This document shows positions 52,831-63,530 of a DNA stretch of 64,000 bases, piece by piece. The stretch is from Dichetophora obliterata. Its lineage: Eukaryota > Arthropoda > Insecta > Diptera > Sciomyzidae. A program made the translations under genes and the position numbers. Under the pieces are notes generated by a model. That model was given only the letters and a program-made list of their open reading frames with translations. It searched no databases and was not told the DNA's origin. The DNA lies in assembly GCA_963920525.1 (NCBI GenBank), contig OY986435.1, forward strand, positions 301,395,908 through 301,459,907, read 5' to 3'. Numbering within the stretch: position 1 is the first letter of the stretch; each line of letters opens with the position of its first letter.

Positions 52831-53055
52831 ATTACTTATAAGTCAGAGTTGAACTAATTACATCCAGTATTACCAATAAGTCAGAGAATTATTAGTTACC
52901 ACCTGCATTATCCATAAGTCAGAGGTCAACTACTTACCTCCAGTATTACCTATAAGTCAGAGGGTTACTTATTCCCCTCGTATTACTTGTAAGTCAGAAT
53001 GTAACTCATTACCTACAGTATAACTTATAACTCAAACAGTAACTACTTAGCCTTA
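52831..53055 (+). repeat. 38-bp minisatellite, long array (~6 units)
   Basis: Units start ATTACTTATAAGTCAGAG, ATTACCAATAAGTCAGAG, ATTATCCATAAGTCAGAG, ATTACCTATAAGTCAGAG and ATTACTTGTAAGTCAGAA at about 38-bp spacing (52831, 52869, 52907, 52945, 52982), then a worn unit ATAACTTATAACTCAAAC. Each unit ends in variants of TTACCTCCAGT. Confidence 0.88.
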
Positions 53056-53410
53056 TTAATGCCAAAAAGAGCACTCGTTGCTTTGTTTTAGTTGAAATTA
53101 ATTTTTTATTAATAAATTGTGCCTATACACATATAGTATTGAATCAAAAAATTTTCATAAAATAAAAAAGTAAAGTTTAATACAAAAATTTTAAAAAACT
53201 TAAAAAAATCCAAAAATACAATTTTGTATTAAAAAATTACAAGTTTTTAAATAAATAATTAAAAAAAAATTAAACTCATATTTTTGTTAATACATTTATT
53301 TTTAAAGAAAATAATTTTACAGTTTTTGAAGCTCTTTTTAGTTCTATTTCAAATTTATACGTCATATTTAATTTCTCCTTTAAACATGCACCTGTAATTA
53401 AATATATATA
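53056..53410. other. AT-rich stretch
   Basis: Nothing recognised. Confidence 0.4.
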
Positions 53411-53633
53411 TATTACTAATTTCGAAGTAGTCATTTGAGATGACATTGCACGTTGACAAAAAAGTAATAAATATCCACCCAGGAAACTTGAGGCATTTCT
53501 TACCACAGAGCATTTGGACTCCTTTTTTGAGATCCCTGAACTGTCTTTAACGGTTAATTTTCAATTTTTTTTTATATCATCATTGTTTACTACGATTCAT
53601 AAATTTTCAGAAAATTCCGAAGAATTACTACTG
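53411..53633 (+). repeat. Dispersed repeat D1, copy 2
   Basis: Co-linear with 17204-17425. The RTE element begins where this copy breaks off (after ACTACTGTC; the other copy reads ACTAGTGTCTGCGG), suggesting the RTE inserted here. Confidence 0.72.
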
Positions 53634-54077
53634 TCTTACTTACTTACTTAATTGGCGCTACTACCGTATGTTGGGATTGGCCTCATCTAAGAATTTGCGC
53701 AAGCCATTTCTAAGTCTCGTTTGCTGGCGCCAGTTGGAAATTCCAAGCTTCTTCAGGTTTTCCTCTACGAATGTTTTCTTCACTAGAGCATCGTCTTTCA
53801 TGCGCTGAACATGACCTAGCCAGCGAAGCCGCTCGATCTAAATGCGCTTGACTATGTCGATGTCAGCGTACAGCTCATCATTCCACCGTATTCGGTACTC
53901 ATCATTGACGCAGATTGGTCCGTAGATCTAACGAAGAATCTTTCTCTCGAATGCTCCTGAAGTCTTTTCATCTGAACTGCTCAGCGTCCAGGCTTGTGAT
54001 GCATAAACTAGGACGGGCATGATGAGAGATTTATACAGCGTGATTTTCGTTCGACGAGAGACGGCTCTGCTTCTCAA

Positions 54078-55216
54078 TCACCTGCTGAGCCCAAAGTAAC
54101 ACCTGTTGGCATGAGTTATTCTTCGTTTGATCTCAATGCTGATGTCGTTGGTTGAGTTAATGCTGGATCCCAGATATACGTAGTCCTTCACAACCTTGAA
54201 GGAGGTATTGTCAACTGTGACGTGGGTTCCAAGATGCTGGGAATGTTTGTTTGTTGACACCAAGTATTTCGTCTTATCTGTTTTCACTGCCAGACCCATT
54301 CGACTTGACTCTCTTTCTAATCTGGAGAATGCTGCACTGACTTCGCGCGTATTATGGCCAATGAAATAGATGTCATTAGCTACGCAAGCAGCATAACACT
54401 CTTGCAGAATATTGCGCCACTACGTCTCAGATCAGCAGCTCGGATGATCTTTTCCATCATTAGGTTGAAAAAGTCGCACAATAAGGAATCACCTTGTCTG
54501 AAACCTCGTTTGGTAATAAATGGTGGGGAGAGGTCCTTCCCGATTTTAACTGCGCTGCTGGTGTTGCTCAGTGTCATCCTTCAAAGTCGTATTAGTTTTG
54601 CAGGAATACCAAATTCAGACATGGTGGAGTACAGGTGCTTCCTTATTGGGCTGTCGAAGGCGGCTTTGTAGTCGACAAAAAGATGTGGGTGTCGACTTAT
54701 TTTTCTTGAGTCTTCTCCAAGATTTGTCGTAGCGTGAAAATCTGGTCGATGGTGGACTTTCCAGGTCTGAAGCCACATCTTTCACATTACAACGCTCGAC
54801 AGGACCTTATATGCGATATTAATAAGGCTTATCCCACAGTAATTGGCACAGATAGTGGGATCTCCTTTCTTGTGAATTGGGCAGAGCACACTGAGATTCC
54901 AATCGTTCGGAATGCATTTTTCCGACCATATTCTGCATAGAAGCTCGTGAATGCATTTAAATAGAGCTTCGCCTCCGTTCTTAAACAGTTCAGCCCGTAA
55001 GCCATCAGCTCCCTCGGCTTTGTTATTTTTAAGCCGGGCTATAGCTGTCAGAACTTCATCATAGTCGGGCAGCGGAACCTCGAGGCTGTCATCAGTAATT
55101 GGGGTTTCCGGAATATCATCTCTATTGGCGGGATTGTTGTCGCCATTTAGAAGCTTATAGAAGTGTTCTCTCCATAACGTCAGTGTACTCTGGACATCTG
55201 TGTTGATTCTGGACAT
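54078..55216 (-). pseudogene. RTE reverse transcriptase remnant
   Basis: Open segments: 55216-54782 (LWREHFYKLLNGD, RLKNNKAEGADGLRAELFK, WNLSVLCPIHKKGDPTICA, NYCGISLINIAYKVLSSVV), 54778-54581 (LFVDYKAAFDSPIRKHLYST), 54577-54380 (TKRGFRQGDSLLCDFFNLMM) and 54299-54078 (GLAVKTDKTKYLVSTNK, VVKDYVYLGSSINSTNDISI). The catalytic box, normally YADD, reads VANDIYFIG on the frame through about 54390, so the first catalytic Asp is Asn. Inactive by this and by frameshifts. Confidence 0.9.
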
Positions 55217-55372
55217 CTGATTTCCGTTTTCATCCTTGCAGGAAGAGGCCCTATTTTCGAAAAATTTTCGGGCGTCATTCCTGCACCATACATCTCAATT
55301 TTCTCCTGCTCGCGCTTTTCTGTCTCTCTTTTTTTTCCGCCTGAAAATACGTCTCTCTTCCCTCCTCTTCTC

Positions 55373-56385
55373 TTAGTTTCGCTTCTTTGCACCACGCGTT
55401 ACAATCGACTGTAGGGTGGCTTTGTAGGCGGCGTCTTTCTCTGCAGTGGCGTTGCGACACTCCTGGTCGTACCACTGGTCTCGGCGTAGGCGGTGGTAGC
55501 CAATCACCTCTTCAGAAGCCGCACGCATCGAGTTGGAAATGTGTGACCACTGCGCGCATATATCATCGATTGGAGGAGTGCTCTGAAGCAGGAATGAGAG
55601 TCGAGTTGCGAAAGCTTCGGCTGTCTGTTTCGATTGCAGCTTGTCGACGTCTAGCTTTCTCTGTGTAGGGTTGCGTGCATTCTTAGCTGCGCACAGACGT
55701 GTACGGATCTTGGCTGCGACAAGATAGTTATCCGAGTCAATGTTTGCACCACGGATCGTGCGTGCATCCAATACACTGGAAGAGTGCCTTCCGACGATCA
55801 AAACGTGATCAATTTGATTTTTGGTTTTTTGATTAGGGGACATCCAGGTCGCTTTATGAATTTTGAGATGCTGGAATCTAGTACTACTTACGACCATGTT
55901 TCGTGCTGCGGCGAAGTCAATCAGCCTCATTCCGTTATCGGAGGTGTTGTCGTGGAGGCTGAACTTTCCGACTGACCAAATATATTTTCTTTGCCCACCT
56001 TAGCGTTGAAGTCACCAAGCACGATTTTTACGTCGTGACGGGGCAGCGCTCGTAAGCATTTTCAAGGCGCTCGTAGAAAATGTCCTTAGTCTCATTGTCA
56101 TTGTCTTCTGTTGGAGCGTGCGCACATATTAGGCTTATATTAAAAAATTTAACCTTGATGCGGATTATGGCAAACCGTTTGTCCACATGTGTTGGATGTT
56201 GGGCCGTAGTCTCTTGCCAACTACAAATCAGCATCTAAACTCGCGCTTCTCCGCATGGCCGCTGTAGTAGATATCACAAGGTGCATGCCGAATGCAACCT
56301 TGTCCCTTCCATCGCATTTCTTAGATAGCAGTGATATCAGCTTTGTATCTTTCCAAGACATCAGTCAGTTGTATAGGCAATTAAG
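55373..56385 (-). pseudogene. RTE endonuclease (APE-type) remnant
   Basis: QLTDVLERYKADITAI then EMRWKGQGCIRHAPCDIYYS (the catalytic Glu region, near 56330). The middle part is NISLICAHAPTEDNDNETKD. Then KIVLGDFNAKVG, LHDNTSDNGMRLIDFAAARN and the final DNYLVAAKIRTRL, with the DH.LV His replaced by Asn. WMSPNQKTKNQIDHVLI is also as in RTE. Part of the gene (55373-55930) is still a 185-codon open frame, but upstream portions are frame-broken. Such enzymes nick target DNA to prime reverse transcription. Confidence 0.88.
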
Positions 56386-58150
56386 GGTTCGGAAAAATGC
56401 AAAAATGAAATTGCATTAATTACGATTGAGCCCAAGTTTTAAACTTTTCAAATAAGAATACAAAAACGTTCCAATTTTAAACAACATTTCTTTATACTAA
56501 ATATACGGTAAGGAGTTATTATATCTACATATGTATGTAAGCGCATTTCCCGGGGAAATTCCCGATTTCCGCTATTTCCTAACGATGCCCGTGTTTTTAA
56601 GAATGCGTTGATGTCATTGGAATATTCTAGAATGTTTAGGTGAGGCAAGAACATTAAGATATAAGGCAAAAAGACTTAAGAGTGCAGCACTTAAAAGCCC
56701 GATATTCTTGACTCATATAAACTAAAATTAAAAAAAATTGGCTTATACATTTTTAGGAATATTTATACATGTAGGTTTTAAGGAATGCAAGCTTATTAAT
56801 TTTTCAAATGTATATGTCGCGATGTATTTAATGTTCCGCTTTGCATGAACCACATGCTAAGGGAGATATTTTTGACCGGGTCACACACTGCATTGACACC
56901 AATCCACTTATTTATTTTTCCAACATGCATCAGCTCTAGCAGCTTGCAAGTTACTACAATCGAGAAGGGAAATATACCTATTAAAAACGTATGAATAAGC
57001 CCAGTTGGCTGTTTCCTTAAGGATTCAAGGAGGATTCATGTACGAAAATTCCCAATACGAATCGTGCAGGAAAATTTAATACAAGTGTCCAAATTTTCGC
57101 CGACGTCAGTTTGAAAGAAAAATGCAAGATATTTCGTTAACAAAAGCAAGAGTTGAATAAATATGTAGTAAATATCACCAAGAAAATAAAACGGAAATTC
57201 AAAAGAAATTTCGGCAACGAAAAAAAATCAGAAATATGAAATAAATTTCTGCAACGAAAAGATGAAGCAAATTTCGTCCACGAAACCAAGATGAAATTTC
57301 TTTTTTTTTTTACCTGTATTATAAATTCCACGAAAGCAAGATTAATTTGCTTTTTTCTTACCTTTACTTTAAACTTTTATTATAAACCTTTTATTTACCA
57401 CCTTTTTATTATAAATTTTATTCAATTATATTTTTGCACATTTTTTGAACATTTGTCAAACAAACAAACAATGAATCGGCGCTGCCAGATTGGTGTGTCG
57501 CAAGCCTTGAGGCCACATGCCGGTAGGAGAAAATTGTAAAAAAGTTCATTAGTAAATCATTATAATTTTTTTCGGATTCACTGACGATATCAGTCAAGGG
57601 ATTTCTGGCCTACGGGGAATATAAAAATAGGTGAATGTATATGCAGCTATAAAACAAAACTAAATATACAGGATTTCGGACTCCTTTACGATTGTCCTGT
57701 GTCGCTTAGTACACATAAACCTGTAAAAGTTAATTTAAGATAAGAAAACATATATCAAAACACATTTGCGTTAAAGTGTAGGATAATTGTAAAAATGCTG
57801 TAAGAACTTGCAGAAAACTCAAACAATGTGGAAACTTGCTATAAATATGTCAGAAAATTAATAACAACAAGAGATGAGCAATCTTCGATGAATAGATAAA
57901 AAATCGATTGTCGGTCGCTTGCACTAGACATTTCTGTTAAGACAGTAAAAAATGCATAGTTTAGATCAGCTTTATTTACAAATTTAACTCAAAAATGGAT
58001 TTTTGTATGCTCTTCAAAATATATTAACTTGTATAATGAAAATATATTAAAATTTTCACTGCCTAGGTGGTGTTACCCTTGGCCCCCTTTGGACGCCCAT
58101 GGTTGTTTAACTGATTAACTTTCAATGCATTTTTAAAGTTTACTATTATT
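56386..58150. other. 1.8 kb without a recognised feature
   Basis: AT-rich with AGATGAAATTTC / GAAATTTCG words repeated around 57185-57300. No conserved coding sequence. Minus-strand open frame 56448-56669 has no recognisable domain. Confidence 0.4.
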
Positions 58151-58156
58151 ATACTG

Positions 58157-58470
58157 GTGGCGGCCGTAGCCTAGTGGGTAGAGTGCGTGGCCCCTAAGTT
58201 AAAGAAGCCCAGACAGAAAGTTTTTTCAATTGAATTAATTTGCTGTTCGGTCGTCACCTCTCTCTCTCTCTCTCTCTCTGCAGACAATGGCAAACCTCAG
58301 AGGGTAAAAATTGCCATGTAAAGCTTCTTGAACATAAGCCGTCCGGAGTCGGTATAAAACACGTAGGTCCAGTTCTCGATCATTTGTGATCAAACATTTA
58401 ATAATACGCACAACACAAATTAGTCAATAGAAGCTTGGTCAATTCCAAGGGCTGAAATGGAAAGTTTATT
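58157..58470 (+). mobile_element. tRNA-derived SINE
   Basis: A tRNA-like head GGCGGCCGTAGCCTAGTGGG with TAGAGTGCG shows an A box (TAGCCTAGTGG). The head is shortened before the B box and runs into the body: CAGACAGAAAGTTTTTTCAA, TTCGGTCGTCACCT, a (CT)n tract at 58258-58280, CTGCAGACAATGGCAAACCT, CATAAGCCGTCCGGAGTCGG. The body is shared with 37030-37300, which keeps the B-box-like GGGTTCAATTTC. Together they outline a full head of pol III type. I recall very similar SINEs from tephritid flies. Confidence 0.8.
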
Positions 58471-58629
58471 TTATATTTTATTATTATACTATAGTTTTTT
58501 TACTATAAAAGGAATATTTTATTCACATCATAGTTTTCACTAACAGTTTACTAATGAATTTGAATAAGAAGTTTTATTACCTTGTTAGGATTATTTTATT
58601 AGAAAAATCATCATACTATAATCGTTACT
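58471..58629. other. AT-rich spacer
   Basis: TTTATTATTATACTATAG-type sequence only. Confidence 0.35.
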
Positions 58630-58800
58630 AACCGATTGCGAAAAGGAGGAGGTTCCCAAATTCATTGGTTTCTTTCTATTTTTTTTTCTTTTAATGTATG
58701 TACAATGTACATTGTACATCGATAACTCCGAAAGCACTCGGCCGATTGCCGTAATTTTTTGTCAACAGATTGAAACATTGAACACAGAGGTGTCCGTCTA
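58630..58800 (+). repeat. AAAGGAGGAGGTTCCC-type TE leader
   Basis: ACCGATTGCGAAAAGGAGGA, GGTTCCCAAATTCATT, a palindromic ATGTACAATGTACATTGTAC, then ATCGATAACTCCGAAAGCAC and CGGCCGATTGCCGTAATTTT. Comparable 'GGAGGAGGTT..AACTCCG' blocks are common in insect non-coding TE ends; assignment to a family is not possible here. Leads into the array at 58805. Confidence 0.4.
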
Positions 58801-58804
58801 AAAA

Positions 58805-60110
58805 AGTGAGCGGTATTCTGCAAATGGGAGGGGTAATATTAAAAAAATACTGTATATTGAATAATATTTACACTAGGGTACTGAAATTTAGTACAGAGGT
58901 AGGTGTAACAAATTACTGTCAAAAAAGGGCGTTATTCGACAAAGGGGCGTGGCAATATTATAAAACACTTATTATCACTGGTAGCAATATTTTCACTAGG
59001 GTACTGAATTTTGGTACAGGGGTAGACACGATTATGACAAATTACGGTCAATAAAGTGGGCGTTATTGAACAAAGGGGAGAAGCAATATAAGAAAAACAC
59101 TGTATCTCGAATAACACTGACAATAGGGTAAGAAAATTCGTTACAAAAATGGGTAGAACTATAACAAAAATTATGAAGAAAGTTGGCGGAATTACACAAA
59201 GGGCGTGTCAATATTATAAAATCACTGTATCTCGAATAATTTTGACTCCAGAGTACTGAAATTTAGTGCAGATGTAGGCACAATTATTACAAATTACGGT
59301 CAAGCAATTCGGTGCTATTGGACAAAGGTGCGTGACAATATGAGAAAAACACTGTATCTCGAGTAATATTGACATTAGGGTAATAAATTCCGTACCAAAA
59401 ATGGGTAGAATTATAACAAAAAACGATGAAAAAAGTGGGCGGAACTCGACAAAGAGCGTGTCAATGTTAAAAAAACACTGTATCTCAAATAGTATAGGGG
59501 TAGGCACATTTATTACAAATTACAGTATGTTTGTACCTGGACACTAGGGTAATAAAATTCGTTACAAGAATGGGTAGAGTTATTACAAAAAACGATGAAG
59601 AAATTTTGATTAATTCAAGAAAATGGCGTGTAACTACTAGAAAAACACTACATCTCGAATAATATTGACACAAGGGTACTGAAATTTAGGACAGGGGTAG
59701 GCTCATTTATTAGAAATTACGTTTAAGAAAGTGGGCTTTATTGAACAAAGAGGCGTGGAAATATTAGAAAGCACTGTATCTCGACACTAGGGTAAAAAAA
59801 TTCGTTACAAGAATGGGTAGAGTTATTACTAAAAACGATGAAGAAAGTTTAATTAATTCAAGAAAAGGGCGTCTAACTACTAGAAACATACTGTATCTTG
59901 AATAATATTGACACAAGGGTACTGAAATTTAGTACAGGGGTAGGCTCATTTATTAGAAATTACGTTCACGAAAGTGGGCTTGAGGCGTGAAAATATTAGA
60001 AAATACTGTATTTCGACTAATTCAAGAAAAGGGCGTGTTACTACTAGAAAAACACTGTATATCAGTTAATATTGAAACTAGGGTACTGAAATGAGGTGCA
60101 AGAGTATATA
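58805..60110 (+). repeat. Higher-order tandem array, alternating A and B units of ~125 bp
   Basis: About ten units share a GGGCGTGGCAATATTA / AACACTGTATCTCGAATAAT core. A units then have GGGTACTGAAATTTAGTACA, GGGGTAGGCACAATTATTAC, AAATTACGGTCAAGAAAGT. B units have GGGTAATAAAATTCGTTACA, AAAATGGGTAGAATTATAAC, AAAACGATGAAGAAAGT. Order: A A B A B A/B A B A B/A, so a ~250-bp A-B dimer is the repeating entity. No protein frame is kept. Confidence 0.85.
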
Positions 60111-60640
60111 AAATTATAGCAAAAAAATTTATCATATTCGAAAACATTATCATAAAAAGAACCGACTTCAAAATCAATACAGAGTAAAAATTATTTTTTA
60201 TTACTTTTCCTATTAATTTCGTGGTCAAATTTGATAATTTATTTATGAATATTATTACTACTGGTCGAATACTTAAAAATTTGTTAAAACCTGAAAAATT
60301 CTGACGGAACCAGCATTTAAAACTATGTTTGTTTTTAATGTGTGACAAAAAGAAATTGCTACAAAAAAAAAAGTCATTGATCATCCAGAATGCGTCGTAA
60401 AGTAGCTCTATACAAAATGTATGTGAAAATGAATTTTCTTCATATTTTTTTCGGGATTTTTCGGGAATTTTTTTTAGGTATTCTTGTTGCTTGGCCTTAG
60501 ACCAGTTCGAATGATTGGTCTGAATCATCGAAATCGGTCCAGCCGTTCTTGAGTTATAATCGTAGTAACTAACACCACTCTCTTAGAGATAGAGATATTG
60601 AAATTTTTATTATTTAAATTTTTTTAATTTGTTTTACTAT

Positions 60641-60916
60641 CATAAATATATTAATTTCTTAATGAATATAAAAGCTTTGAAGTCGGCACTAATCCTTGCC
60701 ACACAATCATGATCTTTTCGCCATCCCTGCACTGCCAATATGAACGAGATTTAAGTCCCGAAGTTAAGATCAGCGAGTAACTGCGCACTTCCCAGCAAAC
60801 AAAAGCTCTCGTTATTGTGTTCAGTGATTGAAAGAGTTAATTTTTTAAAAGTGTGATTATCTTAGCGCGAACTTTAAAGGCTTTATATTCATAAAGAAAT
60901 TAATATATTTATGATA
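60641..60916. mobile_element. 276-bp hairpin MITE
   Basis: ATCATAAATATATTAATTTC, TTAATGAATATAAAAGC and TTTGAAGTC pair with GAACTTTAAAGGCTTTATAT and GAAATTAATATATTTATGAT. The core contains CACTTCCCAGCAAACAAAAG, reminiscent of the CCCAGCAAACC terminus seen at 43911. Confidence 0.65.
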
Positions 60917-60921
60917 ATTAA

Positions 60922-61547
60922 GGTATAATATACGTGTAAAAAAGAAAATTAGCTTGTTTTCAAACATTTTTTTGAGATACAAGGAGTTGATATATTTTTT
61001 TTTTTAAATTTATACGGGTTATTGTACATAAAAACTATTTTAATAAATTTTTTTTAGCAATTATCTGGCTTTTCATAGAGGTCGCAAATAAAGTAGATAA
61101 AGCAAATGTCATTTTAAAGTATAGGTCAATAATTGAGCATCCCACCTACGAACGACCCCCGGGGACTTTTTTTGAAATTAGGGTGAAAGTTTGAGTAAAA
61201 AGTTTTTAAAAAAATAGATTTTTGCACGCTTTTTTGTCAATAAAAAAAATAAAAGGAAATAGGTATTTGAATTTTGGTAGGATGCTTAAAGAACAAAATG
61301 CAATAAGATTCATTGAAATTGAAGCAATAAATTTTGAGCCATTTTGATCAAACCGTTTTGGATGTTTTTTTTTTCAATTTAATTTTTAGCGACCTTTATA
61401 GAAAGCCAGAAAATTGCCTAAAACCTGCATAAATTTATATACAACTTGCATAAATTTCAAAAAAATATAACAACTCCTTGTAATTCAAAAAAATGTTTGA
61501 AAACAAGCTGCTGTTTTTCCACTTTTACACGTATATTATACCTTCAA
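60922..61547. mobile_element. 626-bp foldback element with AAGGTATAATATACG ends
   Basis: AAGGTATAATATACGTGTAA, AGCTTGTTTTCAAACATTTT and ACAAGGAGTTG on the left (60922-61000) are mirrored at 61467-61547. A second inner pairing, TCTGGCTTTTCATAGAGGTC / GACCTTTATAGAAAGCCAGA, extends the arms to ~160 bp. AT-rich loop, no coding capacity. Confidence 0.8.
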
Positions 61548-61849
61548 CAGTTTAGAAAAAATTAAAATAATAAGATTTTCAATGGTTGTCTCAAAAGTCA
61601 CTAACTGATTTGTTTTGCTTATAACTTTGTATTGGATTTACTAATATCCAAAGTGTTAACAATAAATAAAAACTTGATTCTTATAATTTTTTTGATTTAA
61701 GTTTTAAAAATTACGTCTAATAAATGGTCCCCATTTAAGCGCTTACAAATTTGGGCTCTTTTTATCGCATTCTGCATAACAGAAAGCAGAAAATCCTGTG
61801 ATATGTTTGCGATTTCGGCTCTGATGTTTTGTTTTAACTTATCTAAAGT

Positions 61850-62760
61850 TGCCGGCTTGTTCAGGTATATATATTTTGGAATTCAGAAAGCTCCACAGAA
61901 AAAAGTCCGGAGCTGTTAAATCTGGTGACCGGGCAGGCCAATTAAAATCACCGTATTTGGAGATGATGCGGTCAGGAAGAGTCTGTAGCAATACATCCCT
62001 TGTTTCTCGAGAAGTATGGGTCGTATCATCTTATCACCGAAATCATATATTCTGCAGTCCTAATCGATTTATTTCGGGCACCAAAAATTGTTCAATCATT
62101 TGTCTGTAGCGTGTGCCATTGACTGTAAATGCGTTACCTCTGTCATCTTCATAAAATACGGTCCAACGATGAATTGGGCAGTTACTTCGCACTATACGCG
62201 GGTAGAAATTCCTTGAGTGGGTTTGCCTTGGATTTGCAATTCCCCAAAACCTACAATTTTGTTTATTTACTGTTCCATTCAGCTCCAAATGAGCTTCGTC
62301 TGACATTAACAGTTTTGAAACCAAATCTGGAATTTCATTATGCAGAGTTAGTACCGCTTGGGAGTATTCCAGACGTTTTTTATAGTCATTTAACAGCAGT
62401 TCTTGAGTTAACTGAAATAAGTGTAGGTCTGACCGCAAGATTCGGAGCAGTAATGATCTTGAGAGCCCTTACTGTTGCGCTCTTCTTCTTATTTATGTTT
62501 CTGAATCTTCTTGCACGCTTTCGACTATACGCTCGACTATATTAAAAAAAAAAAACAAAAATTTATATTAATTTTTTATAAGACCTTGTCCGTGTGGTCT
62601 TCCTGTTCGCAAGTTATCGGACGTTGTTGCTGCTTCTTCAAATCGAGCCACAAATCGCCGAATTGCTGGTGGAAAAGGAGAATTTCGTCCCGAAAATTAT
62701 CGTCGAGTGATTGATTCACGTTGTGTTGCAATAATTGAATGATAATTTCGTGCATACATC
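61850..62760 (-). pseudogene. Tc1/mariner (IS630) transposase remnant
   Basis: Minus strand. An N-terminal helix-turn-helix part (about 62750-62590) reads FSGRNSPFPPAIRRFVARFE and LRTGRPH. IRRRAQQ and LSRSLLLRILRSDLHLFQLT (about 62490-62400) follow. The open block 62438-62043 carries MSDEAHLELNG (first catalytic Asp), VNKQNCRFWGIANPR and VNGTRYRQMIEQFLVPEINR. Then, after stops, DDTTHTSRETRDVLLQTL, DRIISKYGDFNWPARSPDLT and APDFFLWSFLNSKIY (third acidic position). The order and the VNKQNCR.WG and RSPDLT.PDFFLW motifs place it in the insect Tc1/mariner group. The expected 'WFQQDGA' second catalytic block is broken. Inactive. Confidence 0.92.
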
Positions 62761-62994
62761 AACACTATTGCAGCACGTTGTTGTTAAATGTAATAATCAA
62801 TTTTAAAATTTTTTGAGTTTATCTTGAATTGTCTTAAAATAATATGCAGAAAAAGATATTAGCTTATAGTTACAAGCAACACAAATCAGATAGTAACTTC
62901 TGGTACAATAAATAAATTATTAAGTTTAACCAAGAAATTAATAGGAAAAAATAATTTAATATTATTTTTTTCTTTGTAGTGATTTTGAAGTCGG

Positions 62995-63160
62995 ATTTTT
63001 TTTAAAAAAGTTTTTATTTAGTTATTTATGTATTAAAGGGTTAATGCATTTTCATAGCAGAAAATTGAAAAATGTTTAAATGTTTATAAAAGTTTTATTT
63101 TATATTTATACTAGCACGCCACAATACGTCCTTAAGACAATACATACCAAAGAAATAAAA
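62995..63160. other. AT-rich spacer
   Basis: Nothing recognised. Confidence 0.35.
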
Positions 63161-63530
63161 AATGTCATATTTTCTTTTGTTTTGTTTTAGAGCACCACTC
63201 TGCATTTATAACTCACTTTTCGCCTCGCCTTGCTTGAAAAAAAATAAAAGAGAAGAGAGCAACATGAAGTTTATTGAAACTCTCCCAACACAAAGCGTGA
63301 AAAAACGATTAAGCAATGCGCGGCAAAGCTGGGATGATTTCTTAAAAAACTTAACACTTTAATTAAATAAACTTATTATTAAAATTTCGAAGGAAAAATA
63401 CCCTTAAATAAAACTTAAGCGCAAATATGATATTTTAAAACTTTTTTCATAAAAATAGGCCCAGTACTTTTGGAGTAAATTGGTAACATTAGATTTTCAC
63501 TTCAATTTTATATAAGTGTATAGAAGATTA
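63161..63530 (+). repeat. Dispersed repeat D3, longest copy
   Basis: Combines the 5' portion seen at 25656-25995 (CTCTGCATTTATAACTCACT, AGAGAGCAACATGAAG, TTATTGAAACTCTC) with the 3' portion seen at 31330-31540 (GATGATTTCTTAAAAAACTT, GGCCCAGTACTTTTGGAGTA). It therefore shows those two are parts of one ~370-bp or longer repeat. The 66-codon open frame inside is not recognisable. Confidence 0.75.

Larger units (their letters stand above)
53634..56385 (-). mobile_element. RTE-clade LINE, 5'-truncated
   Basis: Minus-strand non-LTR element. Its 3' end is a tetranucleotide tail (TAAG)n at 53634-53653, typical of RTE elements. From 5' to 3': endonuclease (about 56380-55700), a linker, RT (about 55220-54080), and a C-terminal region carrying DELYADIDIVKRI-like and HVQRMKDDALVKKTF-like text toward 53700. 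The extreme N-terminal endonuclease motif (GTWNVR-type) is missing, so the 5' end is truncated. Multiple frame breaks. Confidence 0.9.
60162..62994. mobile_element. 2.8-kb TIR-bounded composite with CCGACTTCAAAATC ends
   Basis: Left CCGACTTCAAAATCAATACA with TTTTCCTATTAATTTCGTGG and GATAATTTATTTAT; right arm (62908-62994) is the inverted equivalent, TIRs ~90 bp with small indels. Inside are two hairpin elements (60641-60916, 60922-61547) and a minus-strand Tc1/mariner transposase remnant (61850-62760). No obvious TSD. Whether the transposase belongs to these TIRs or is another insertion is unresolved. Confidence 0.65.

Noticed and set aside
54354..54671. Plus-strand 105-residue frame
   Set aside because: Shadow of the minus-strand RTE reverse transcriptase.
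60715..60795. A 5S rRNA-derived sequence (GTCCCGAAGTTAAGATCAGC)
   Set aside because: Only about ten bases resemble the 5S internal promoter; the flanking 5S sequence is absent.
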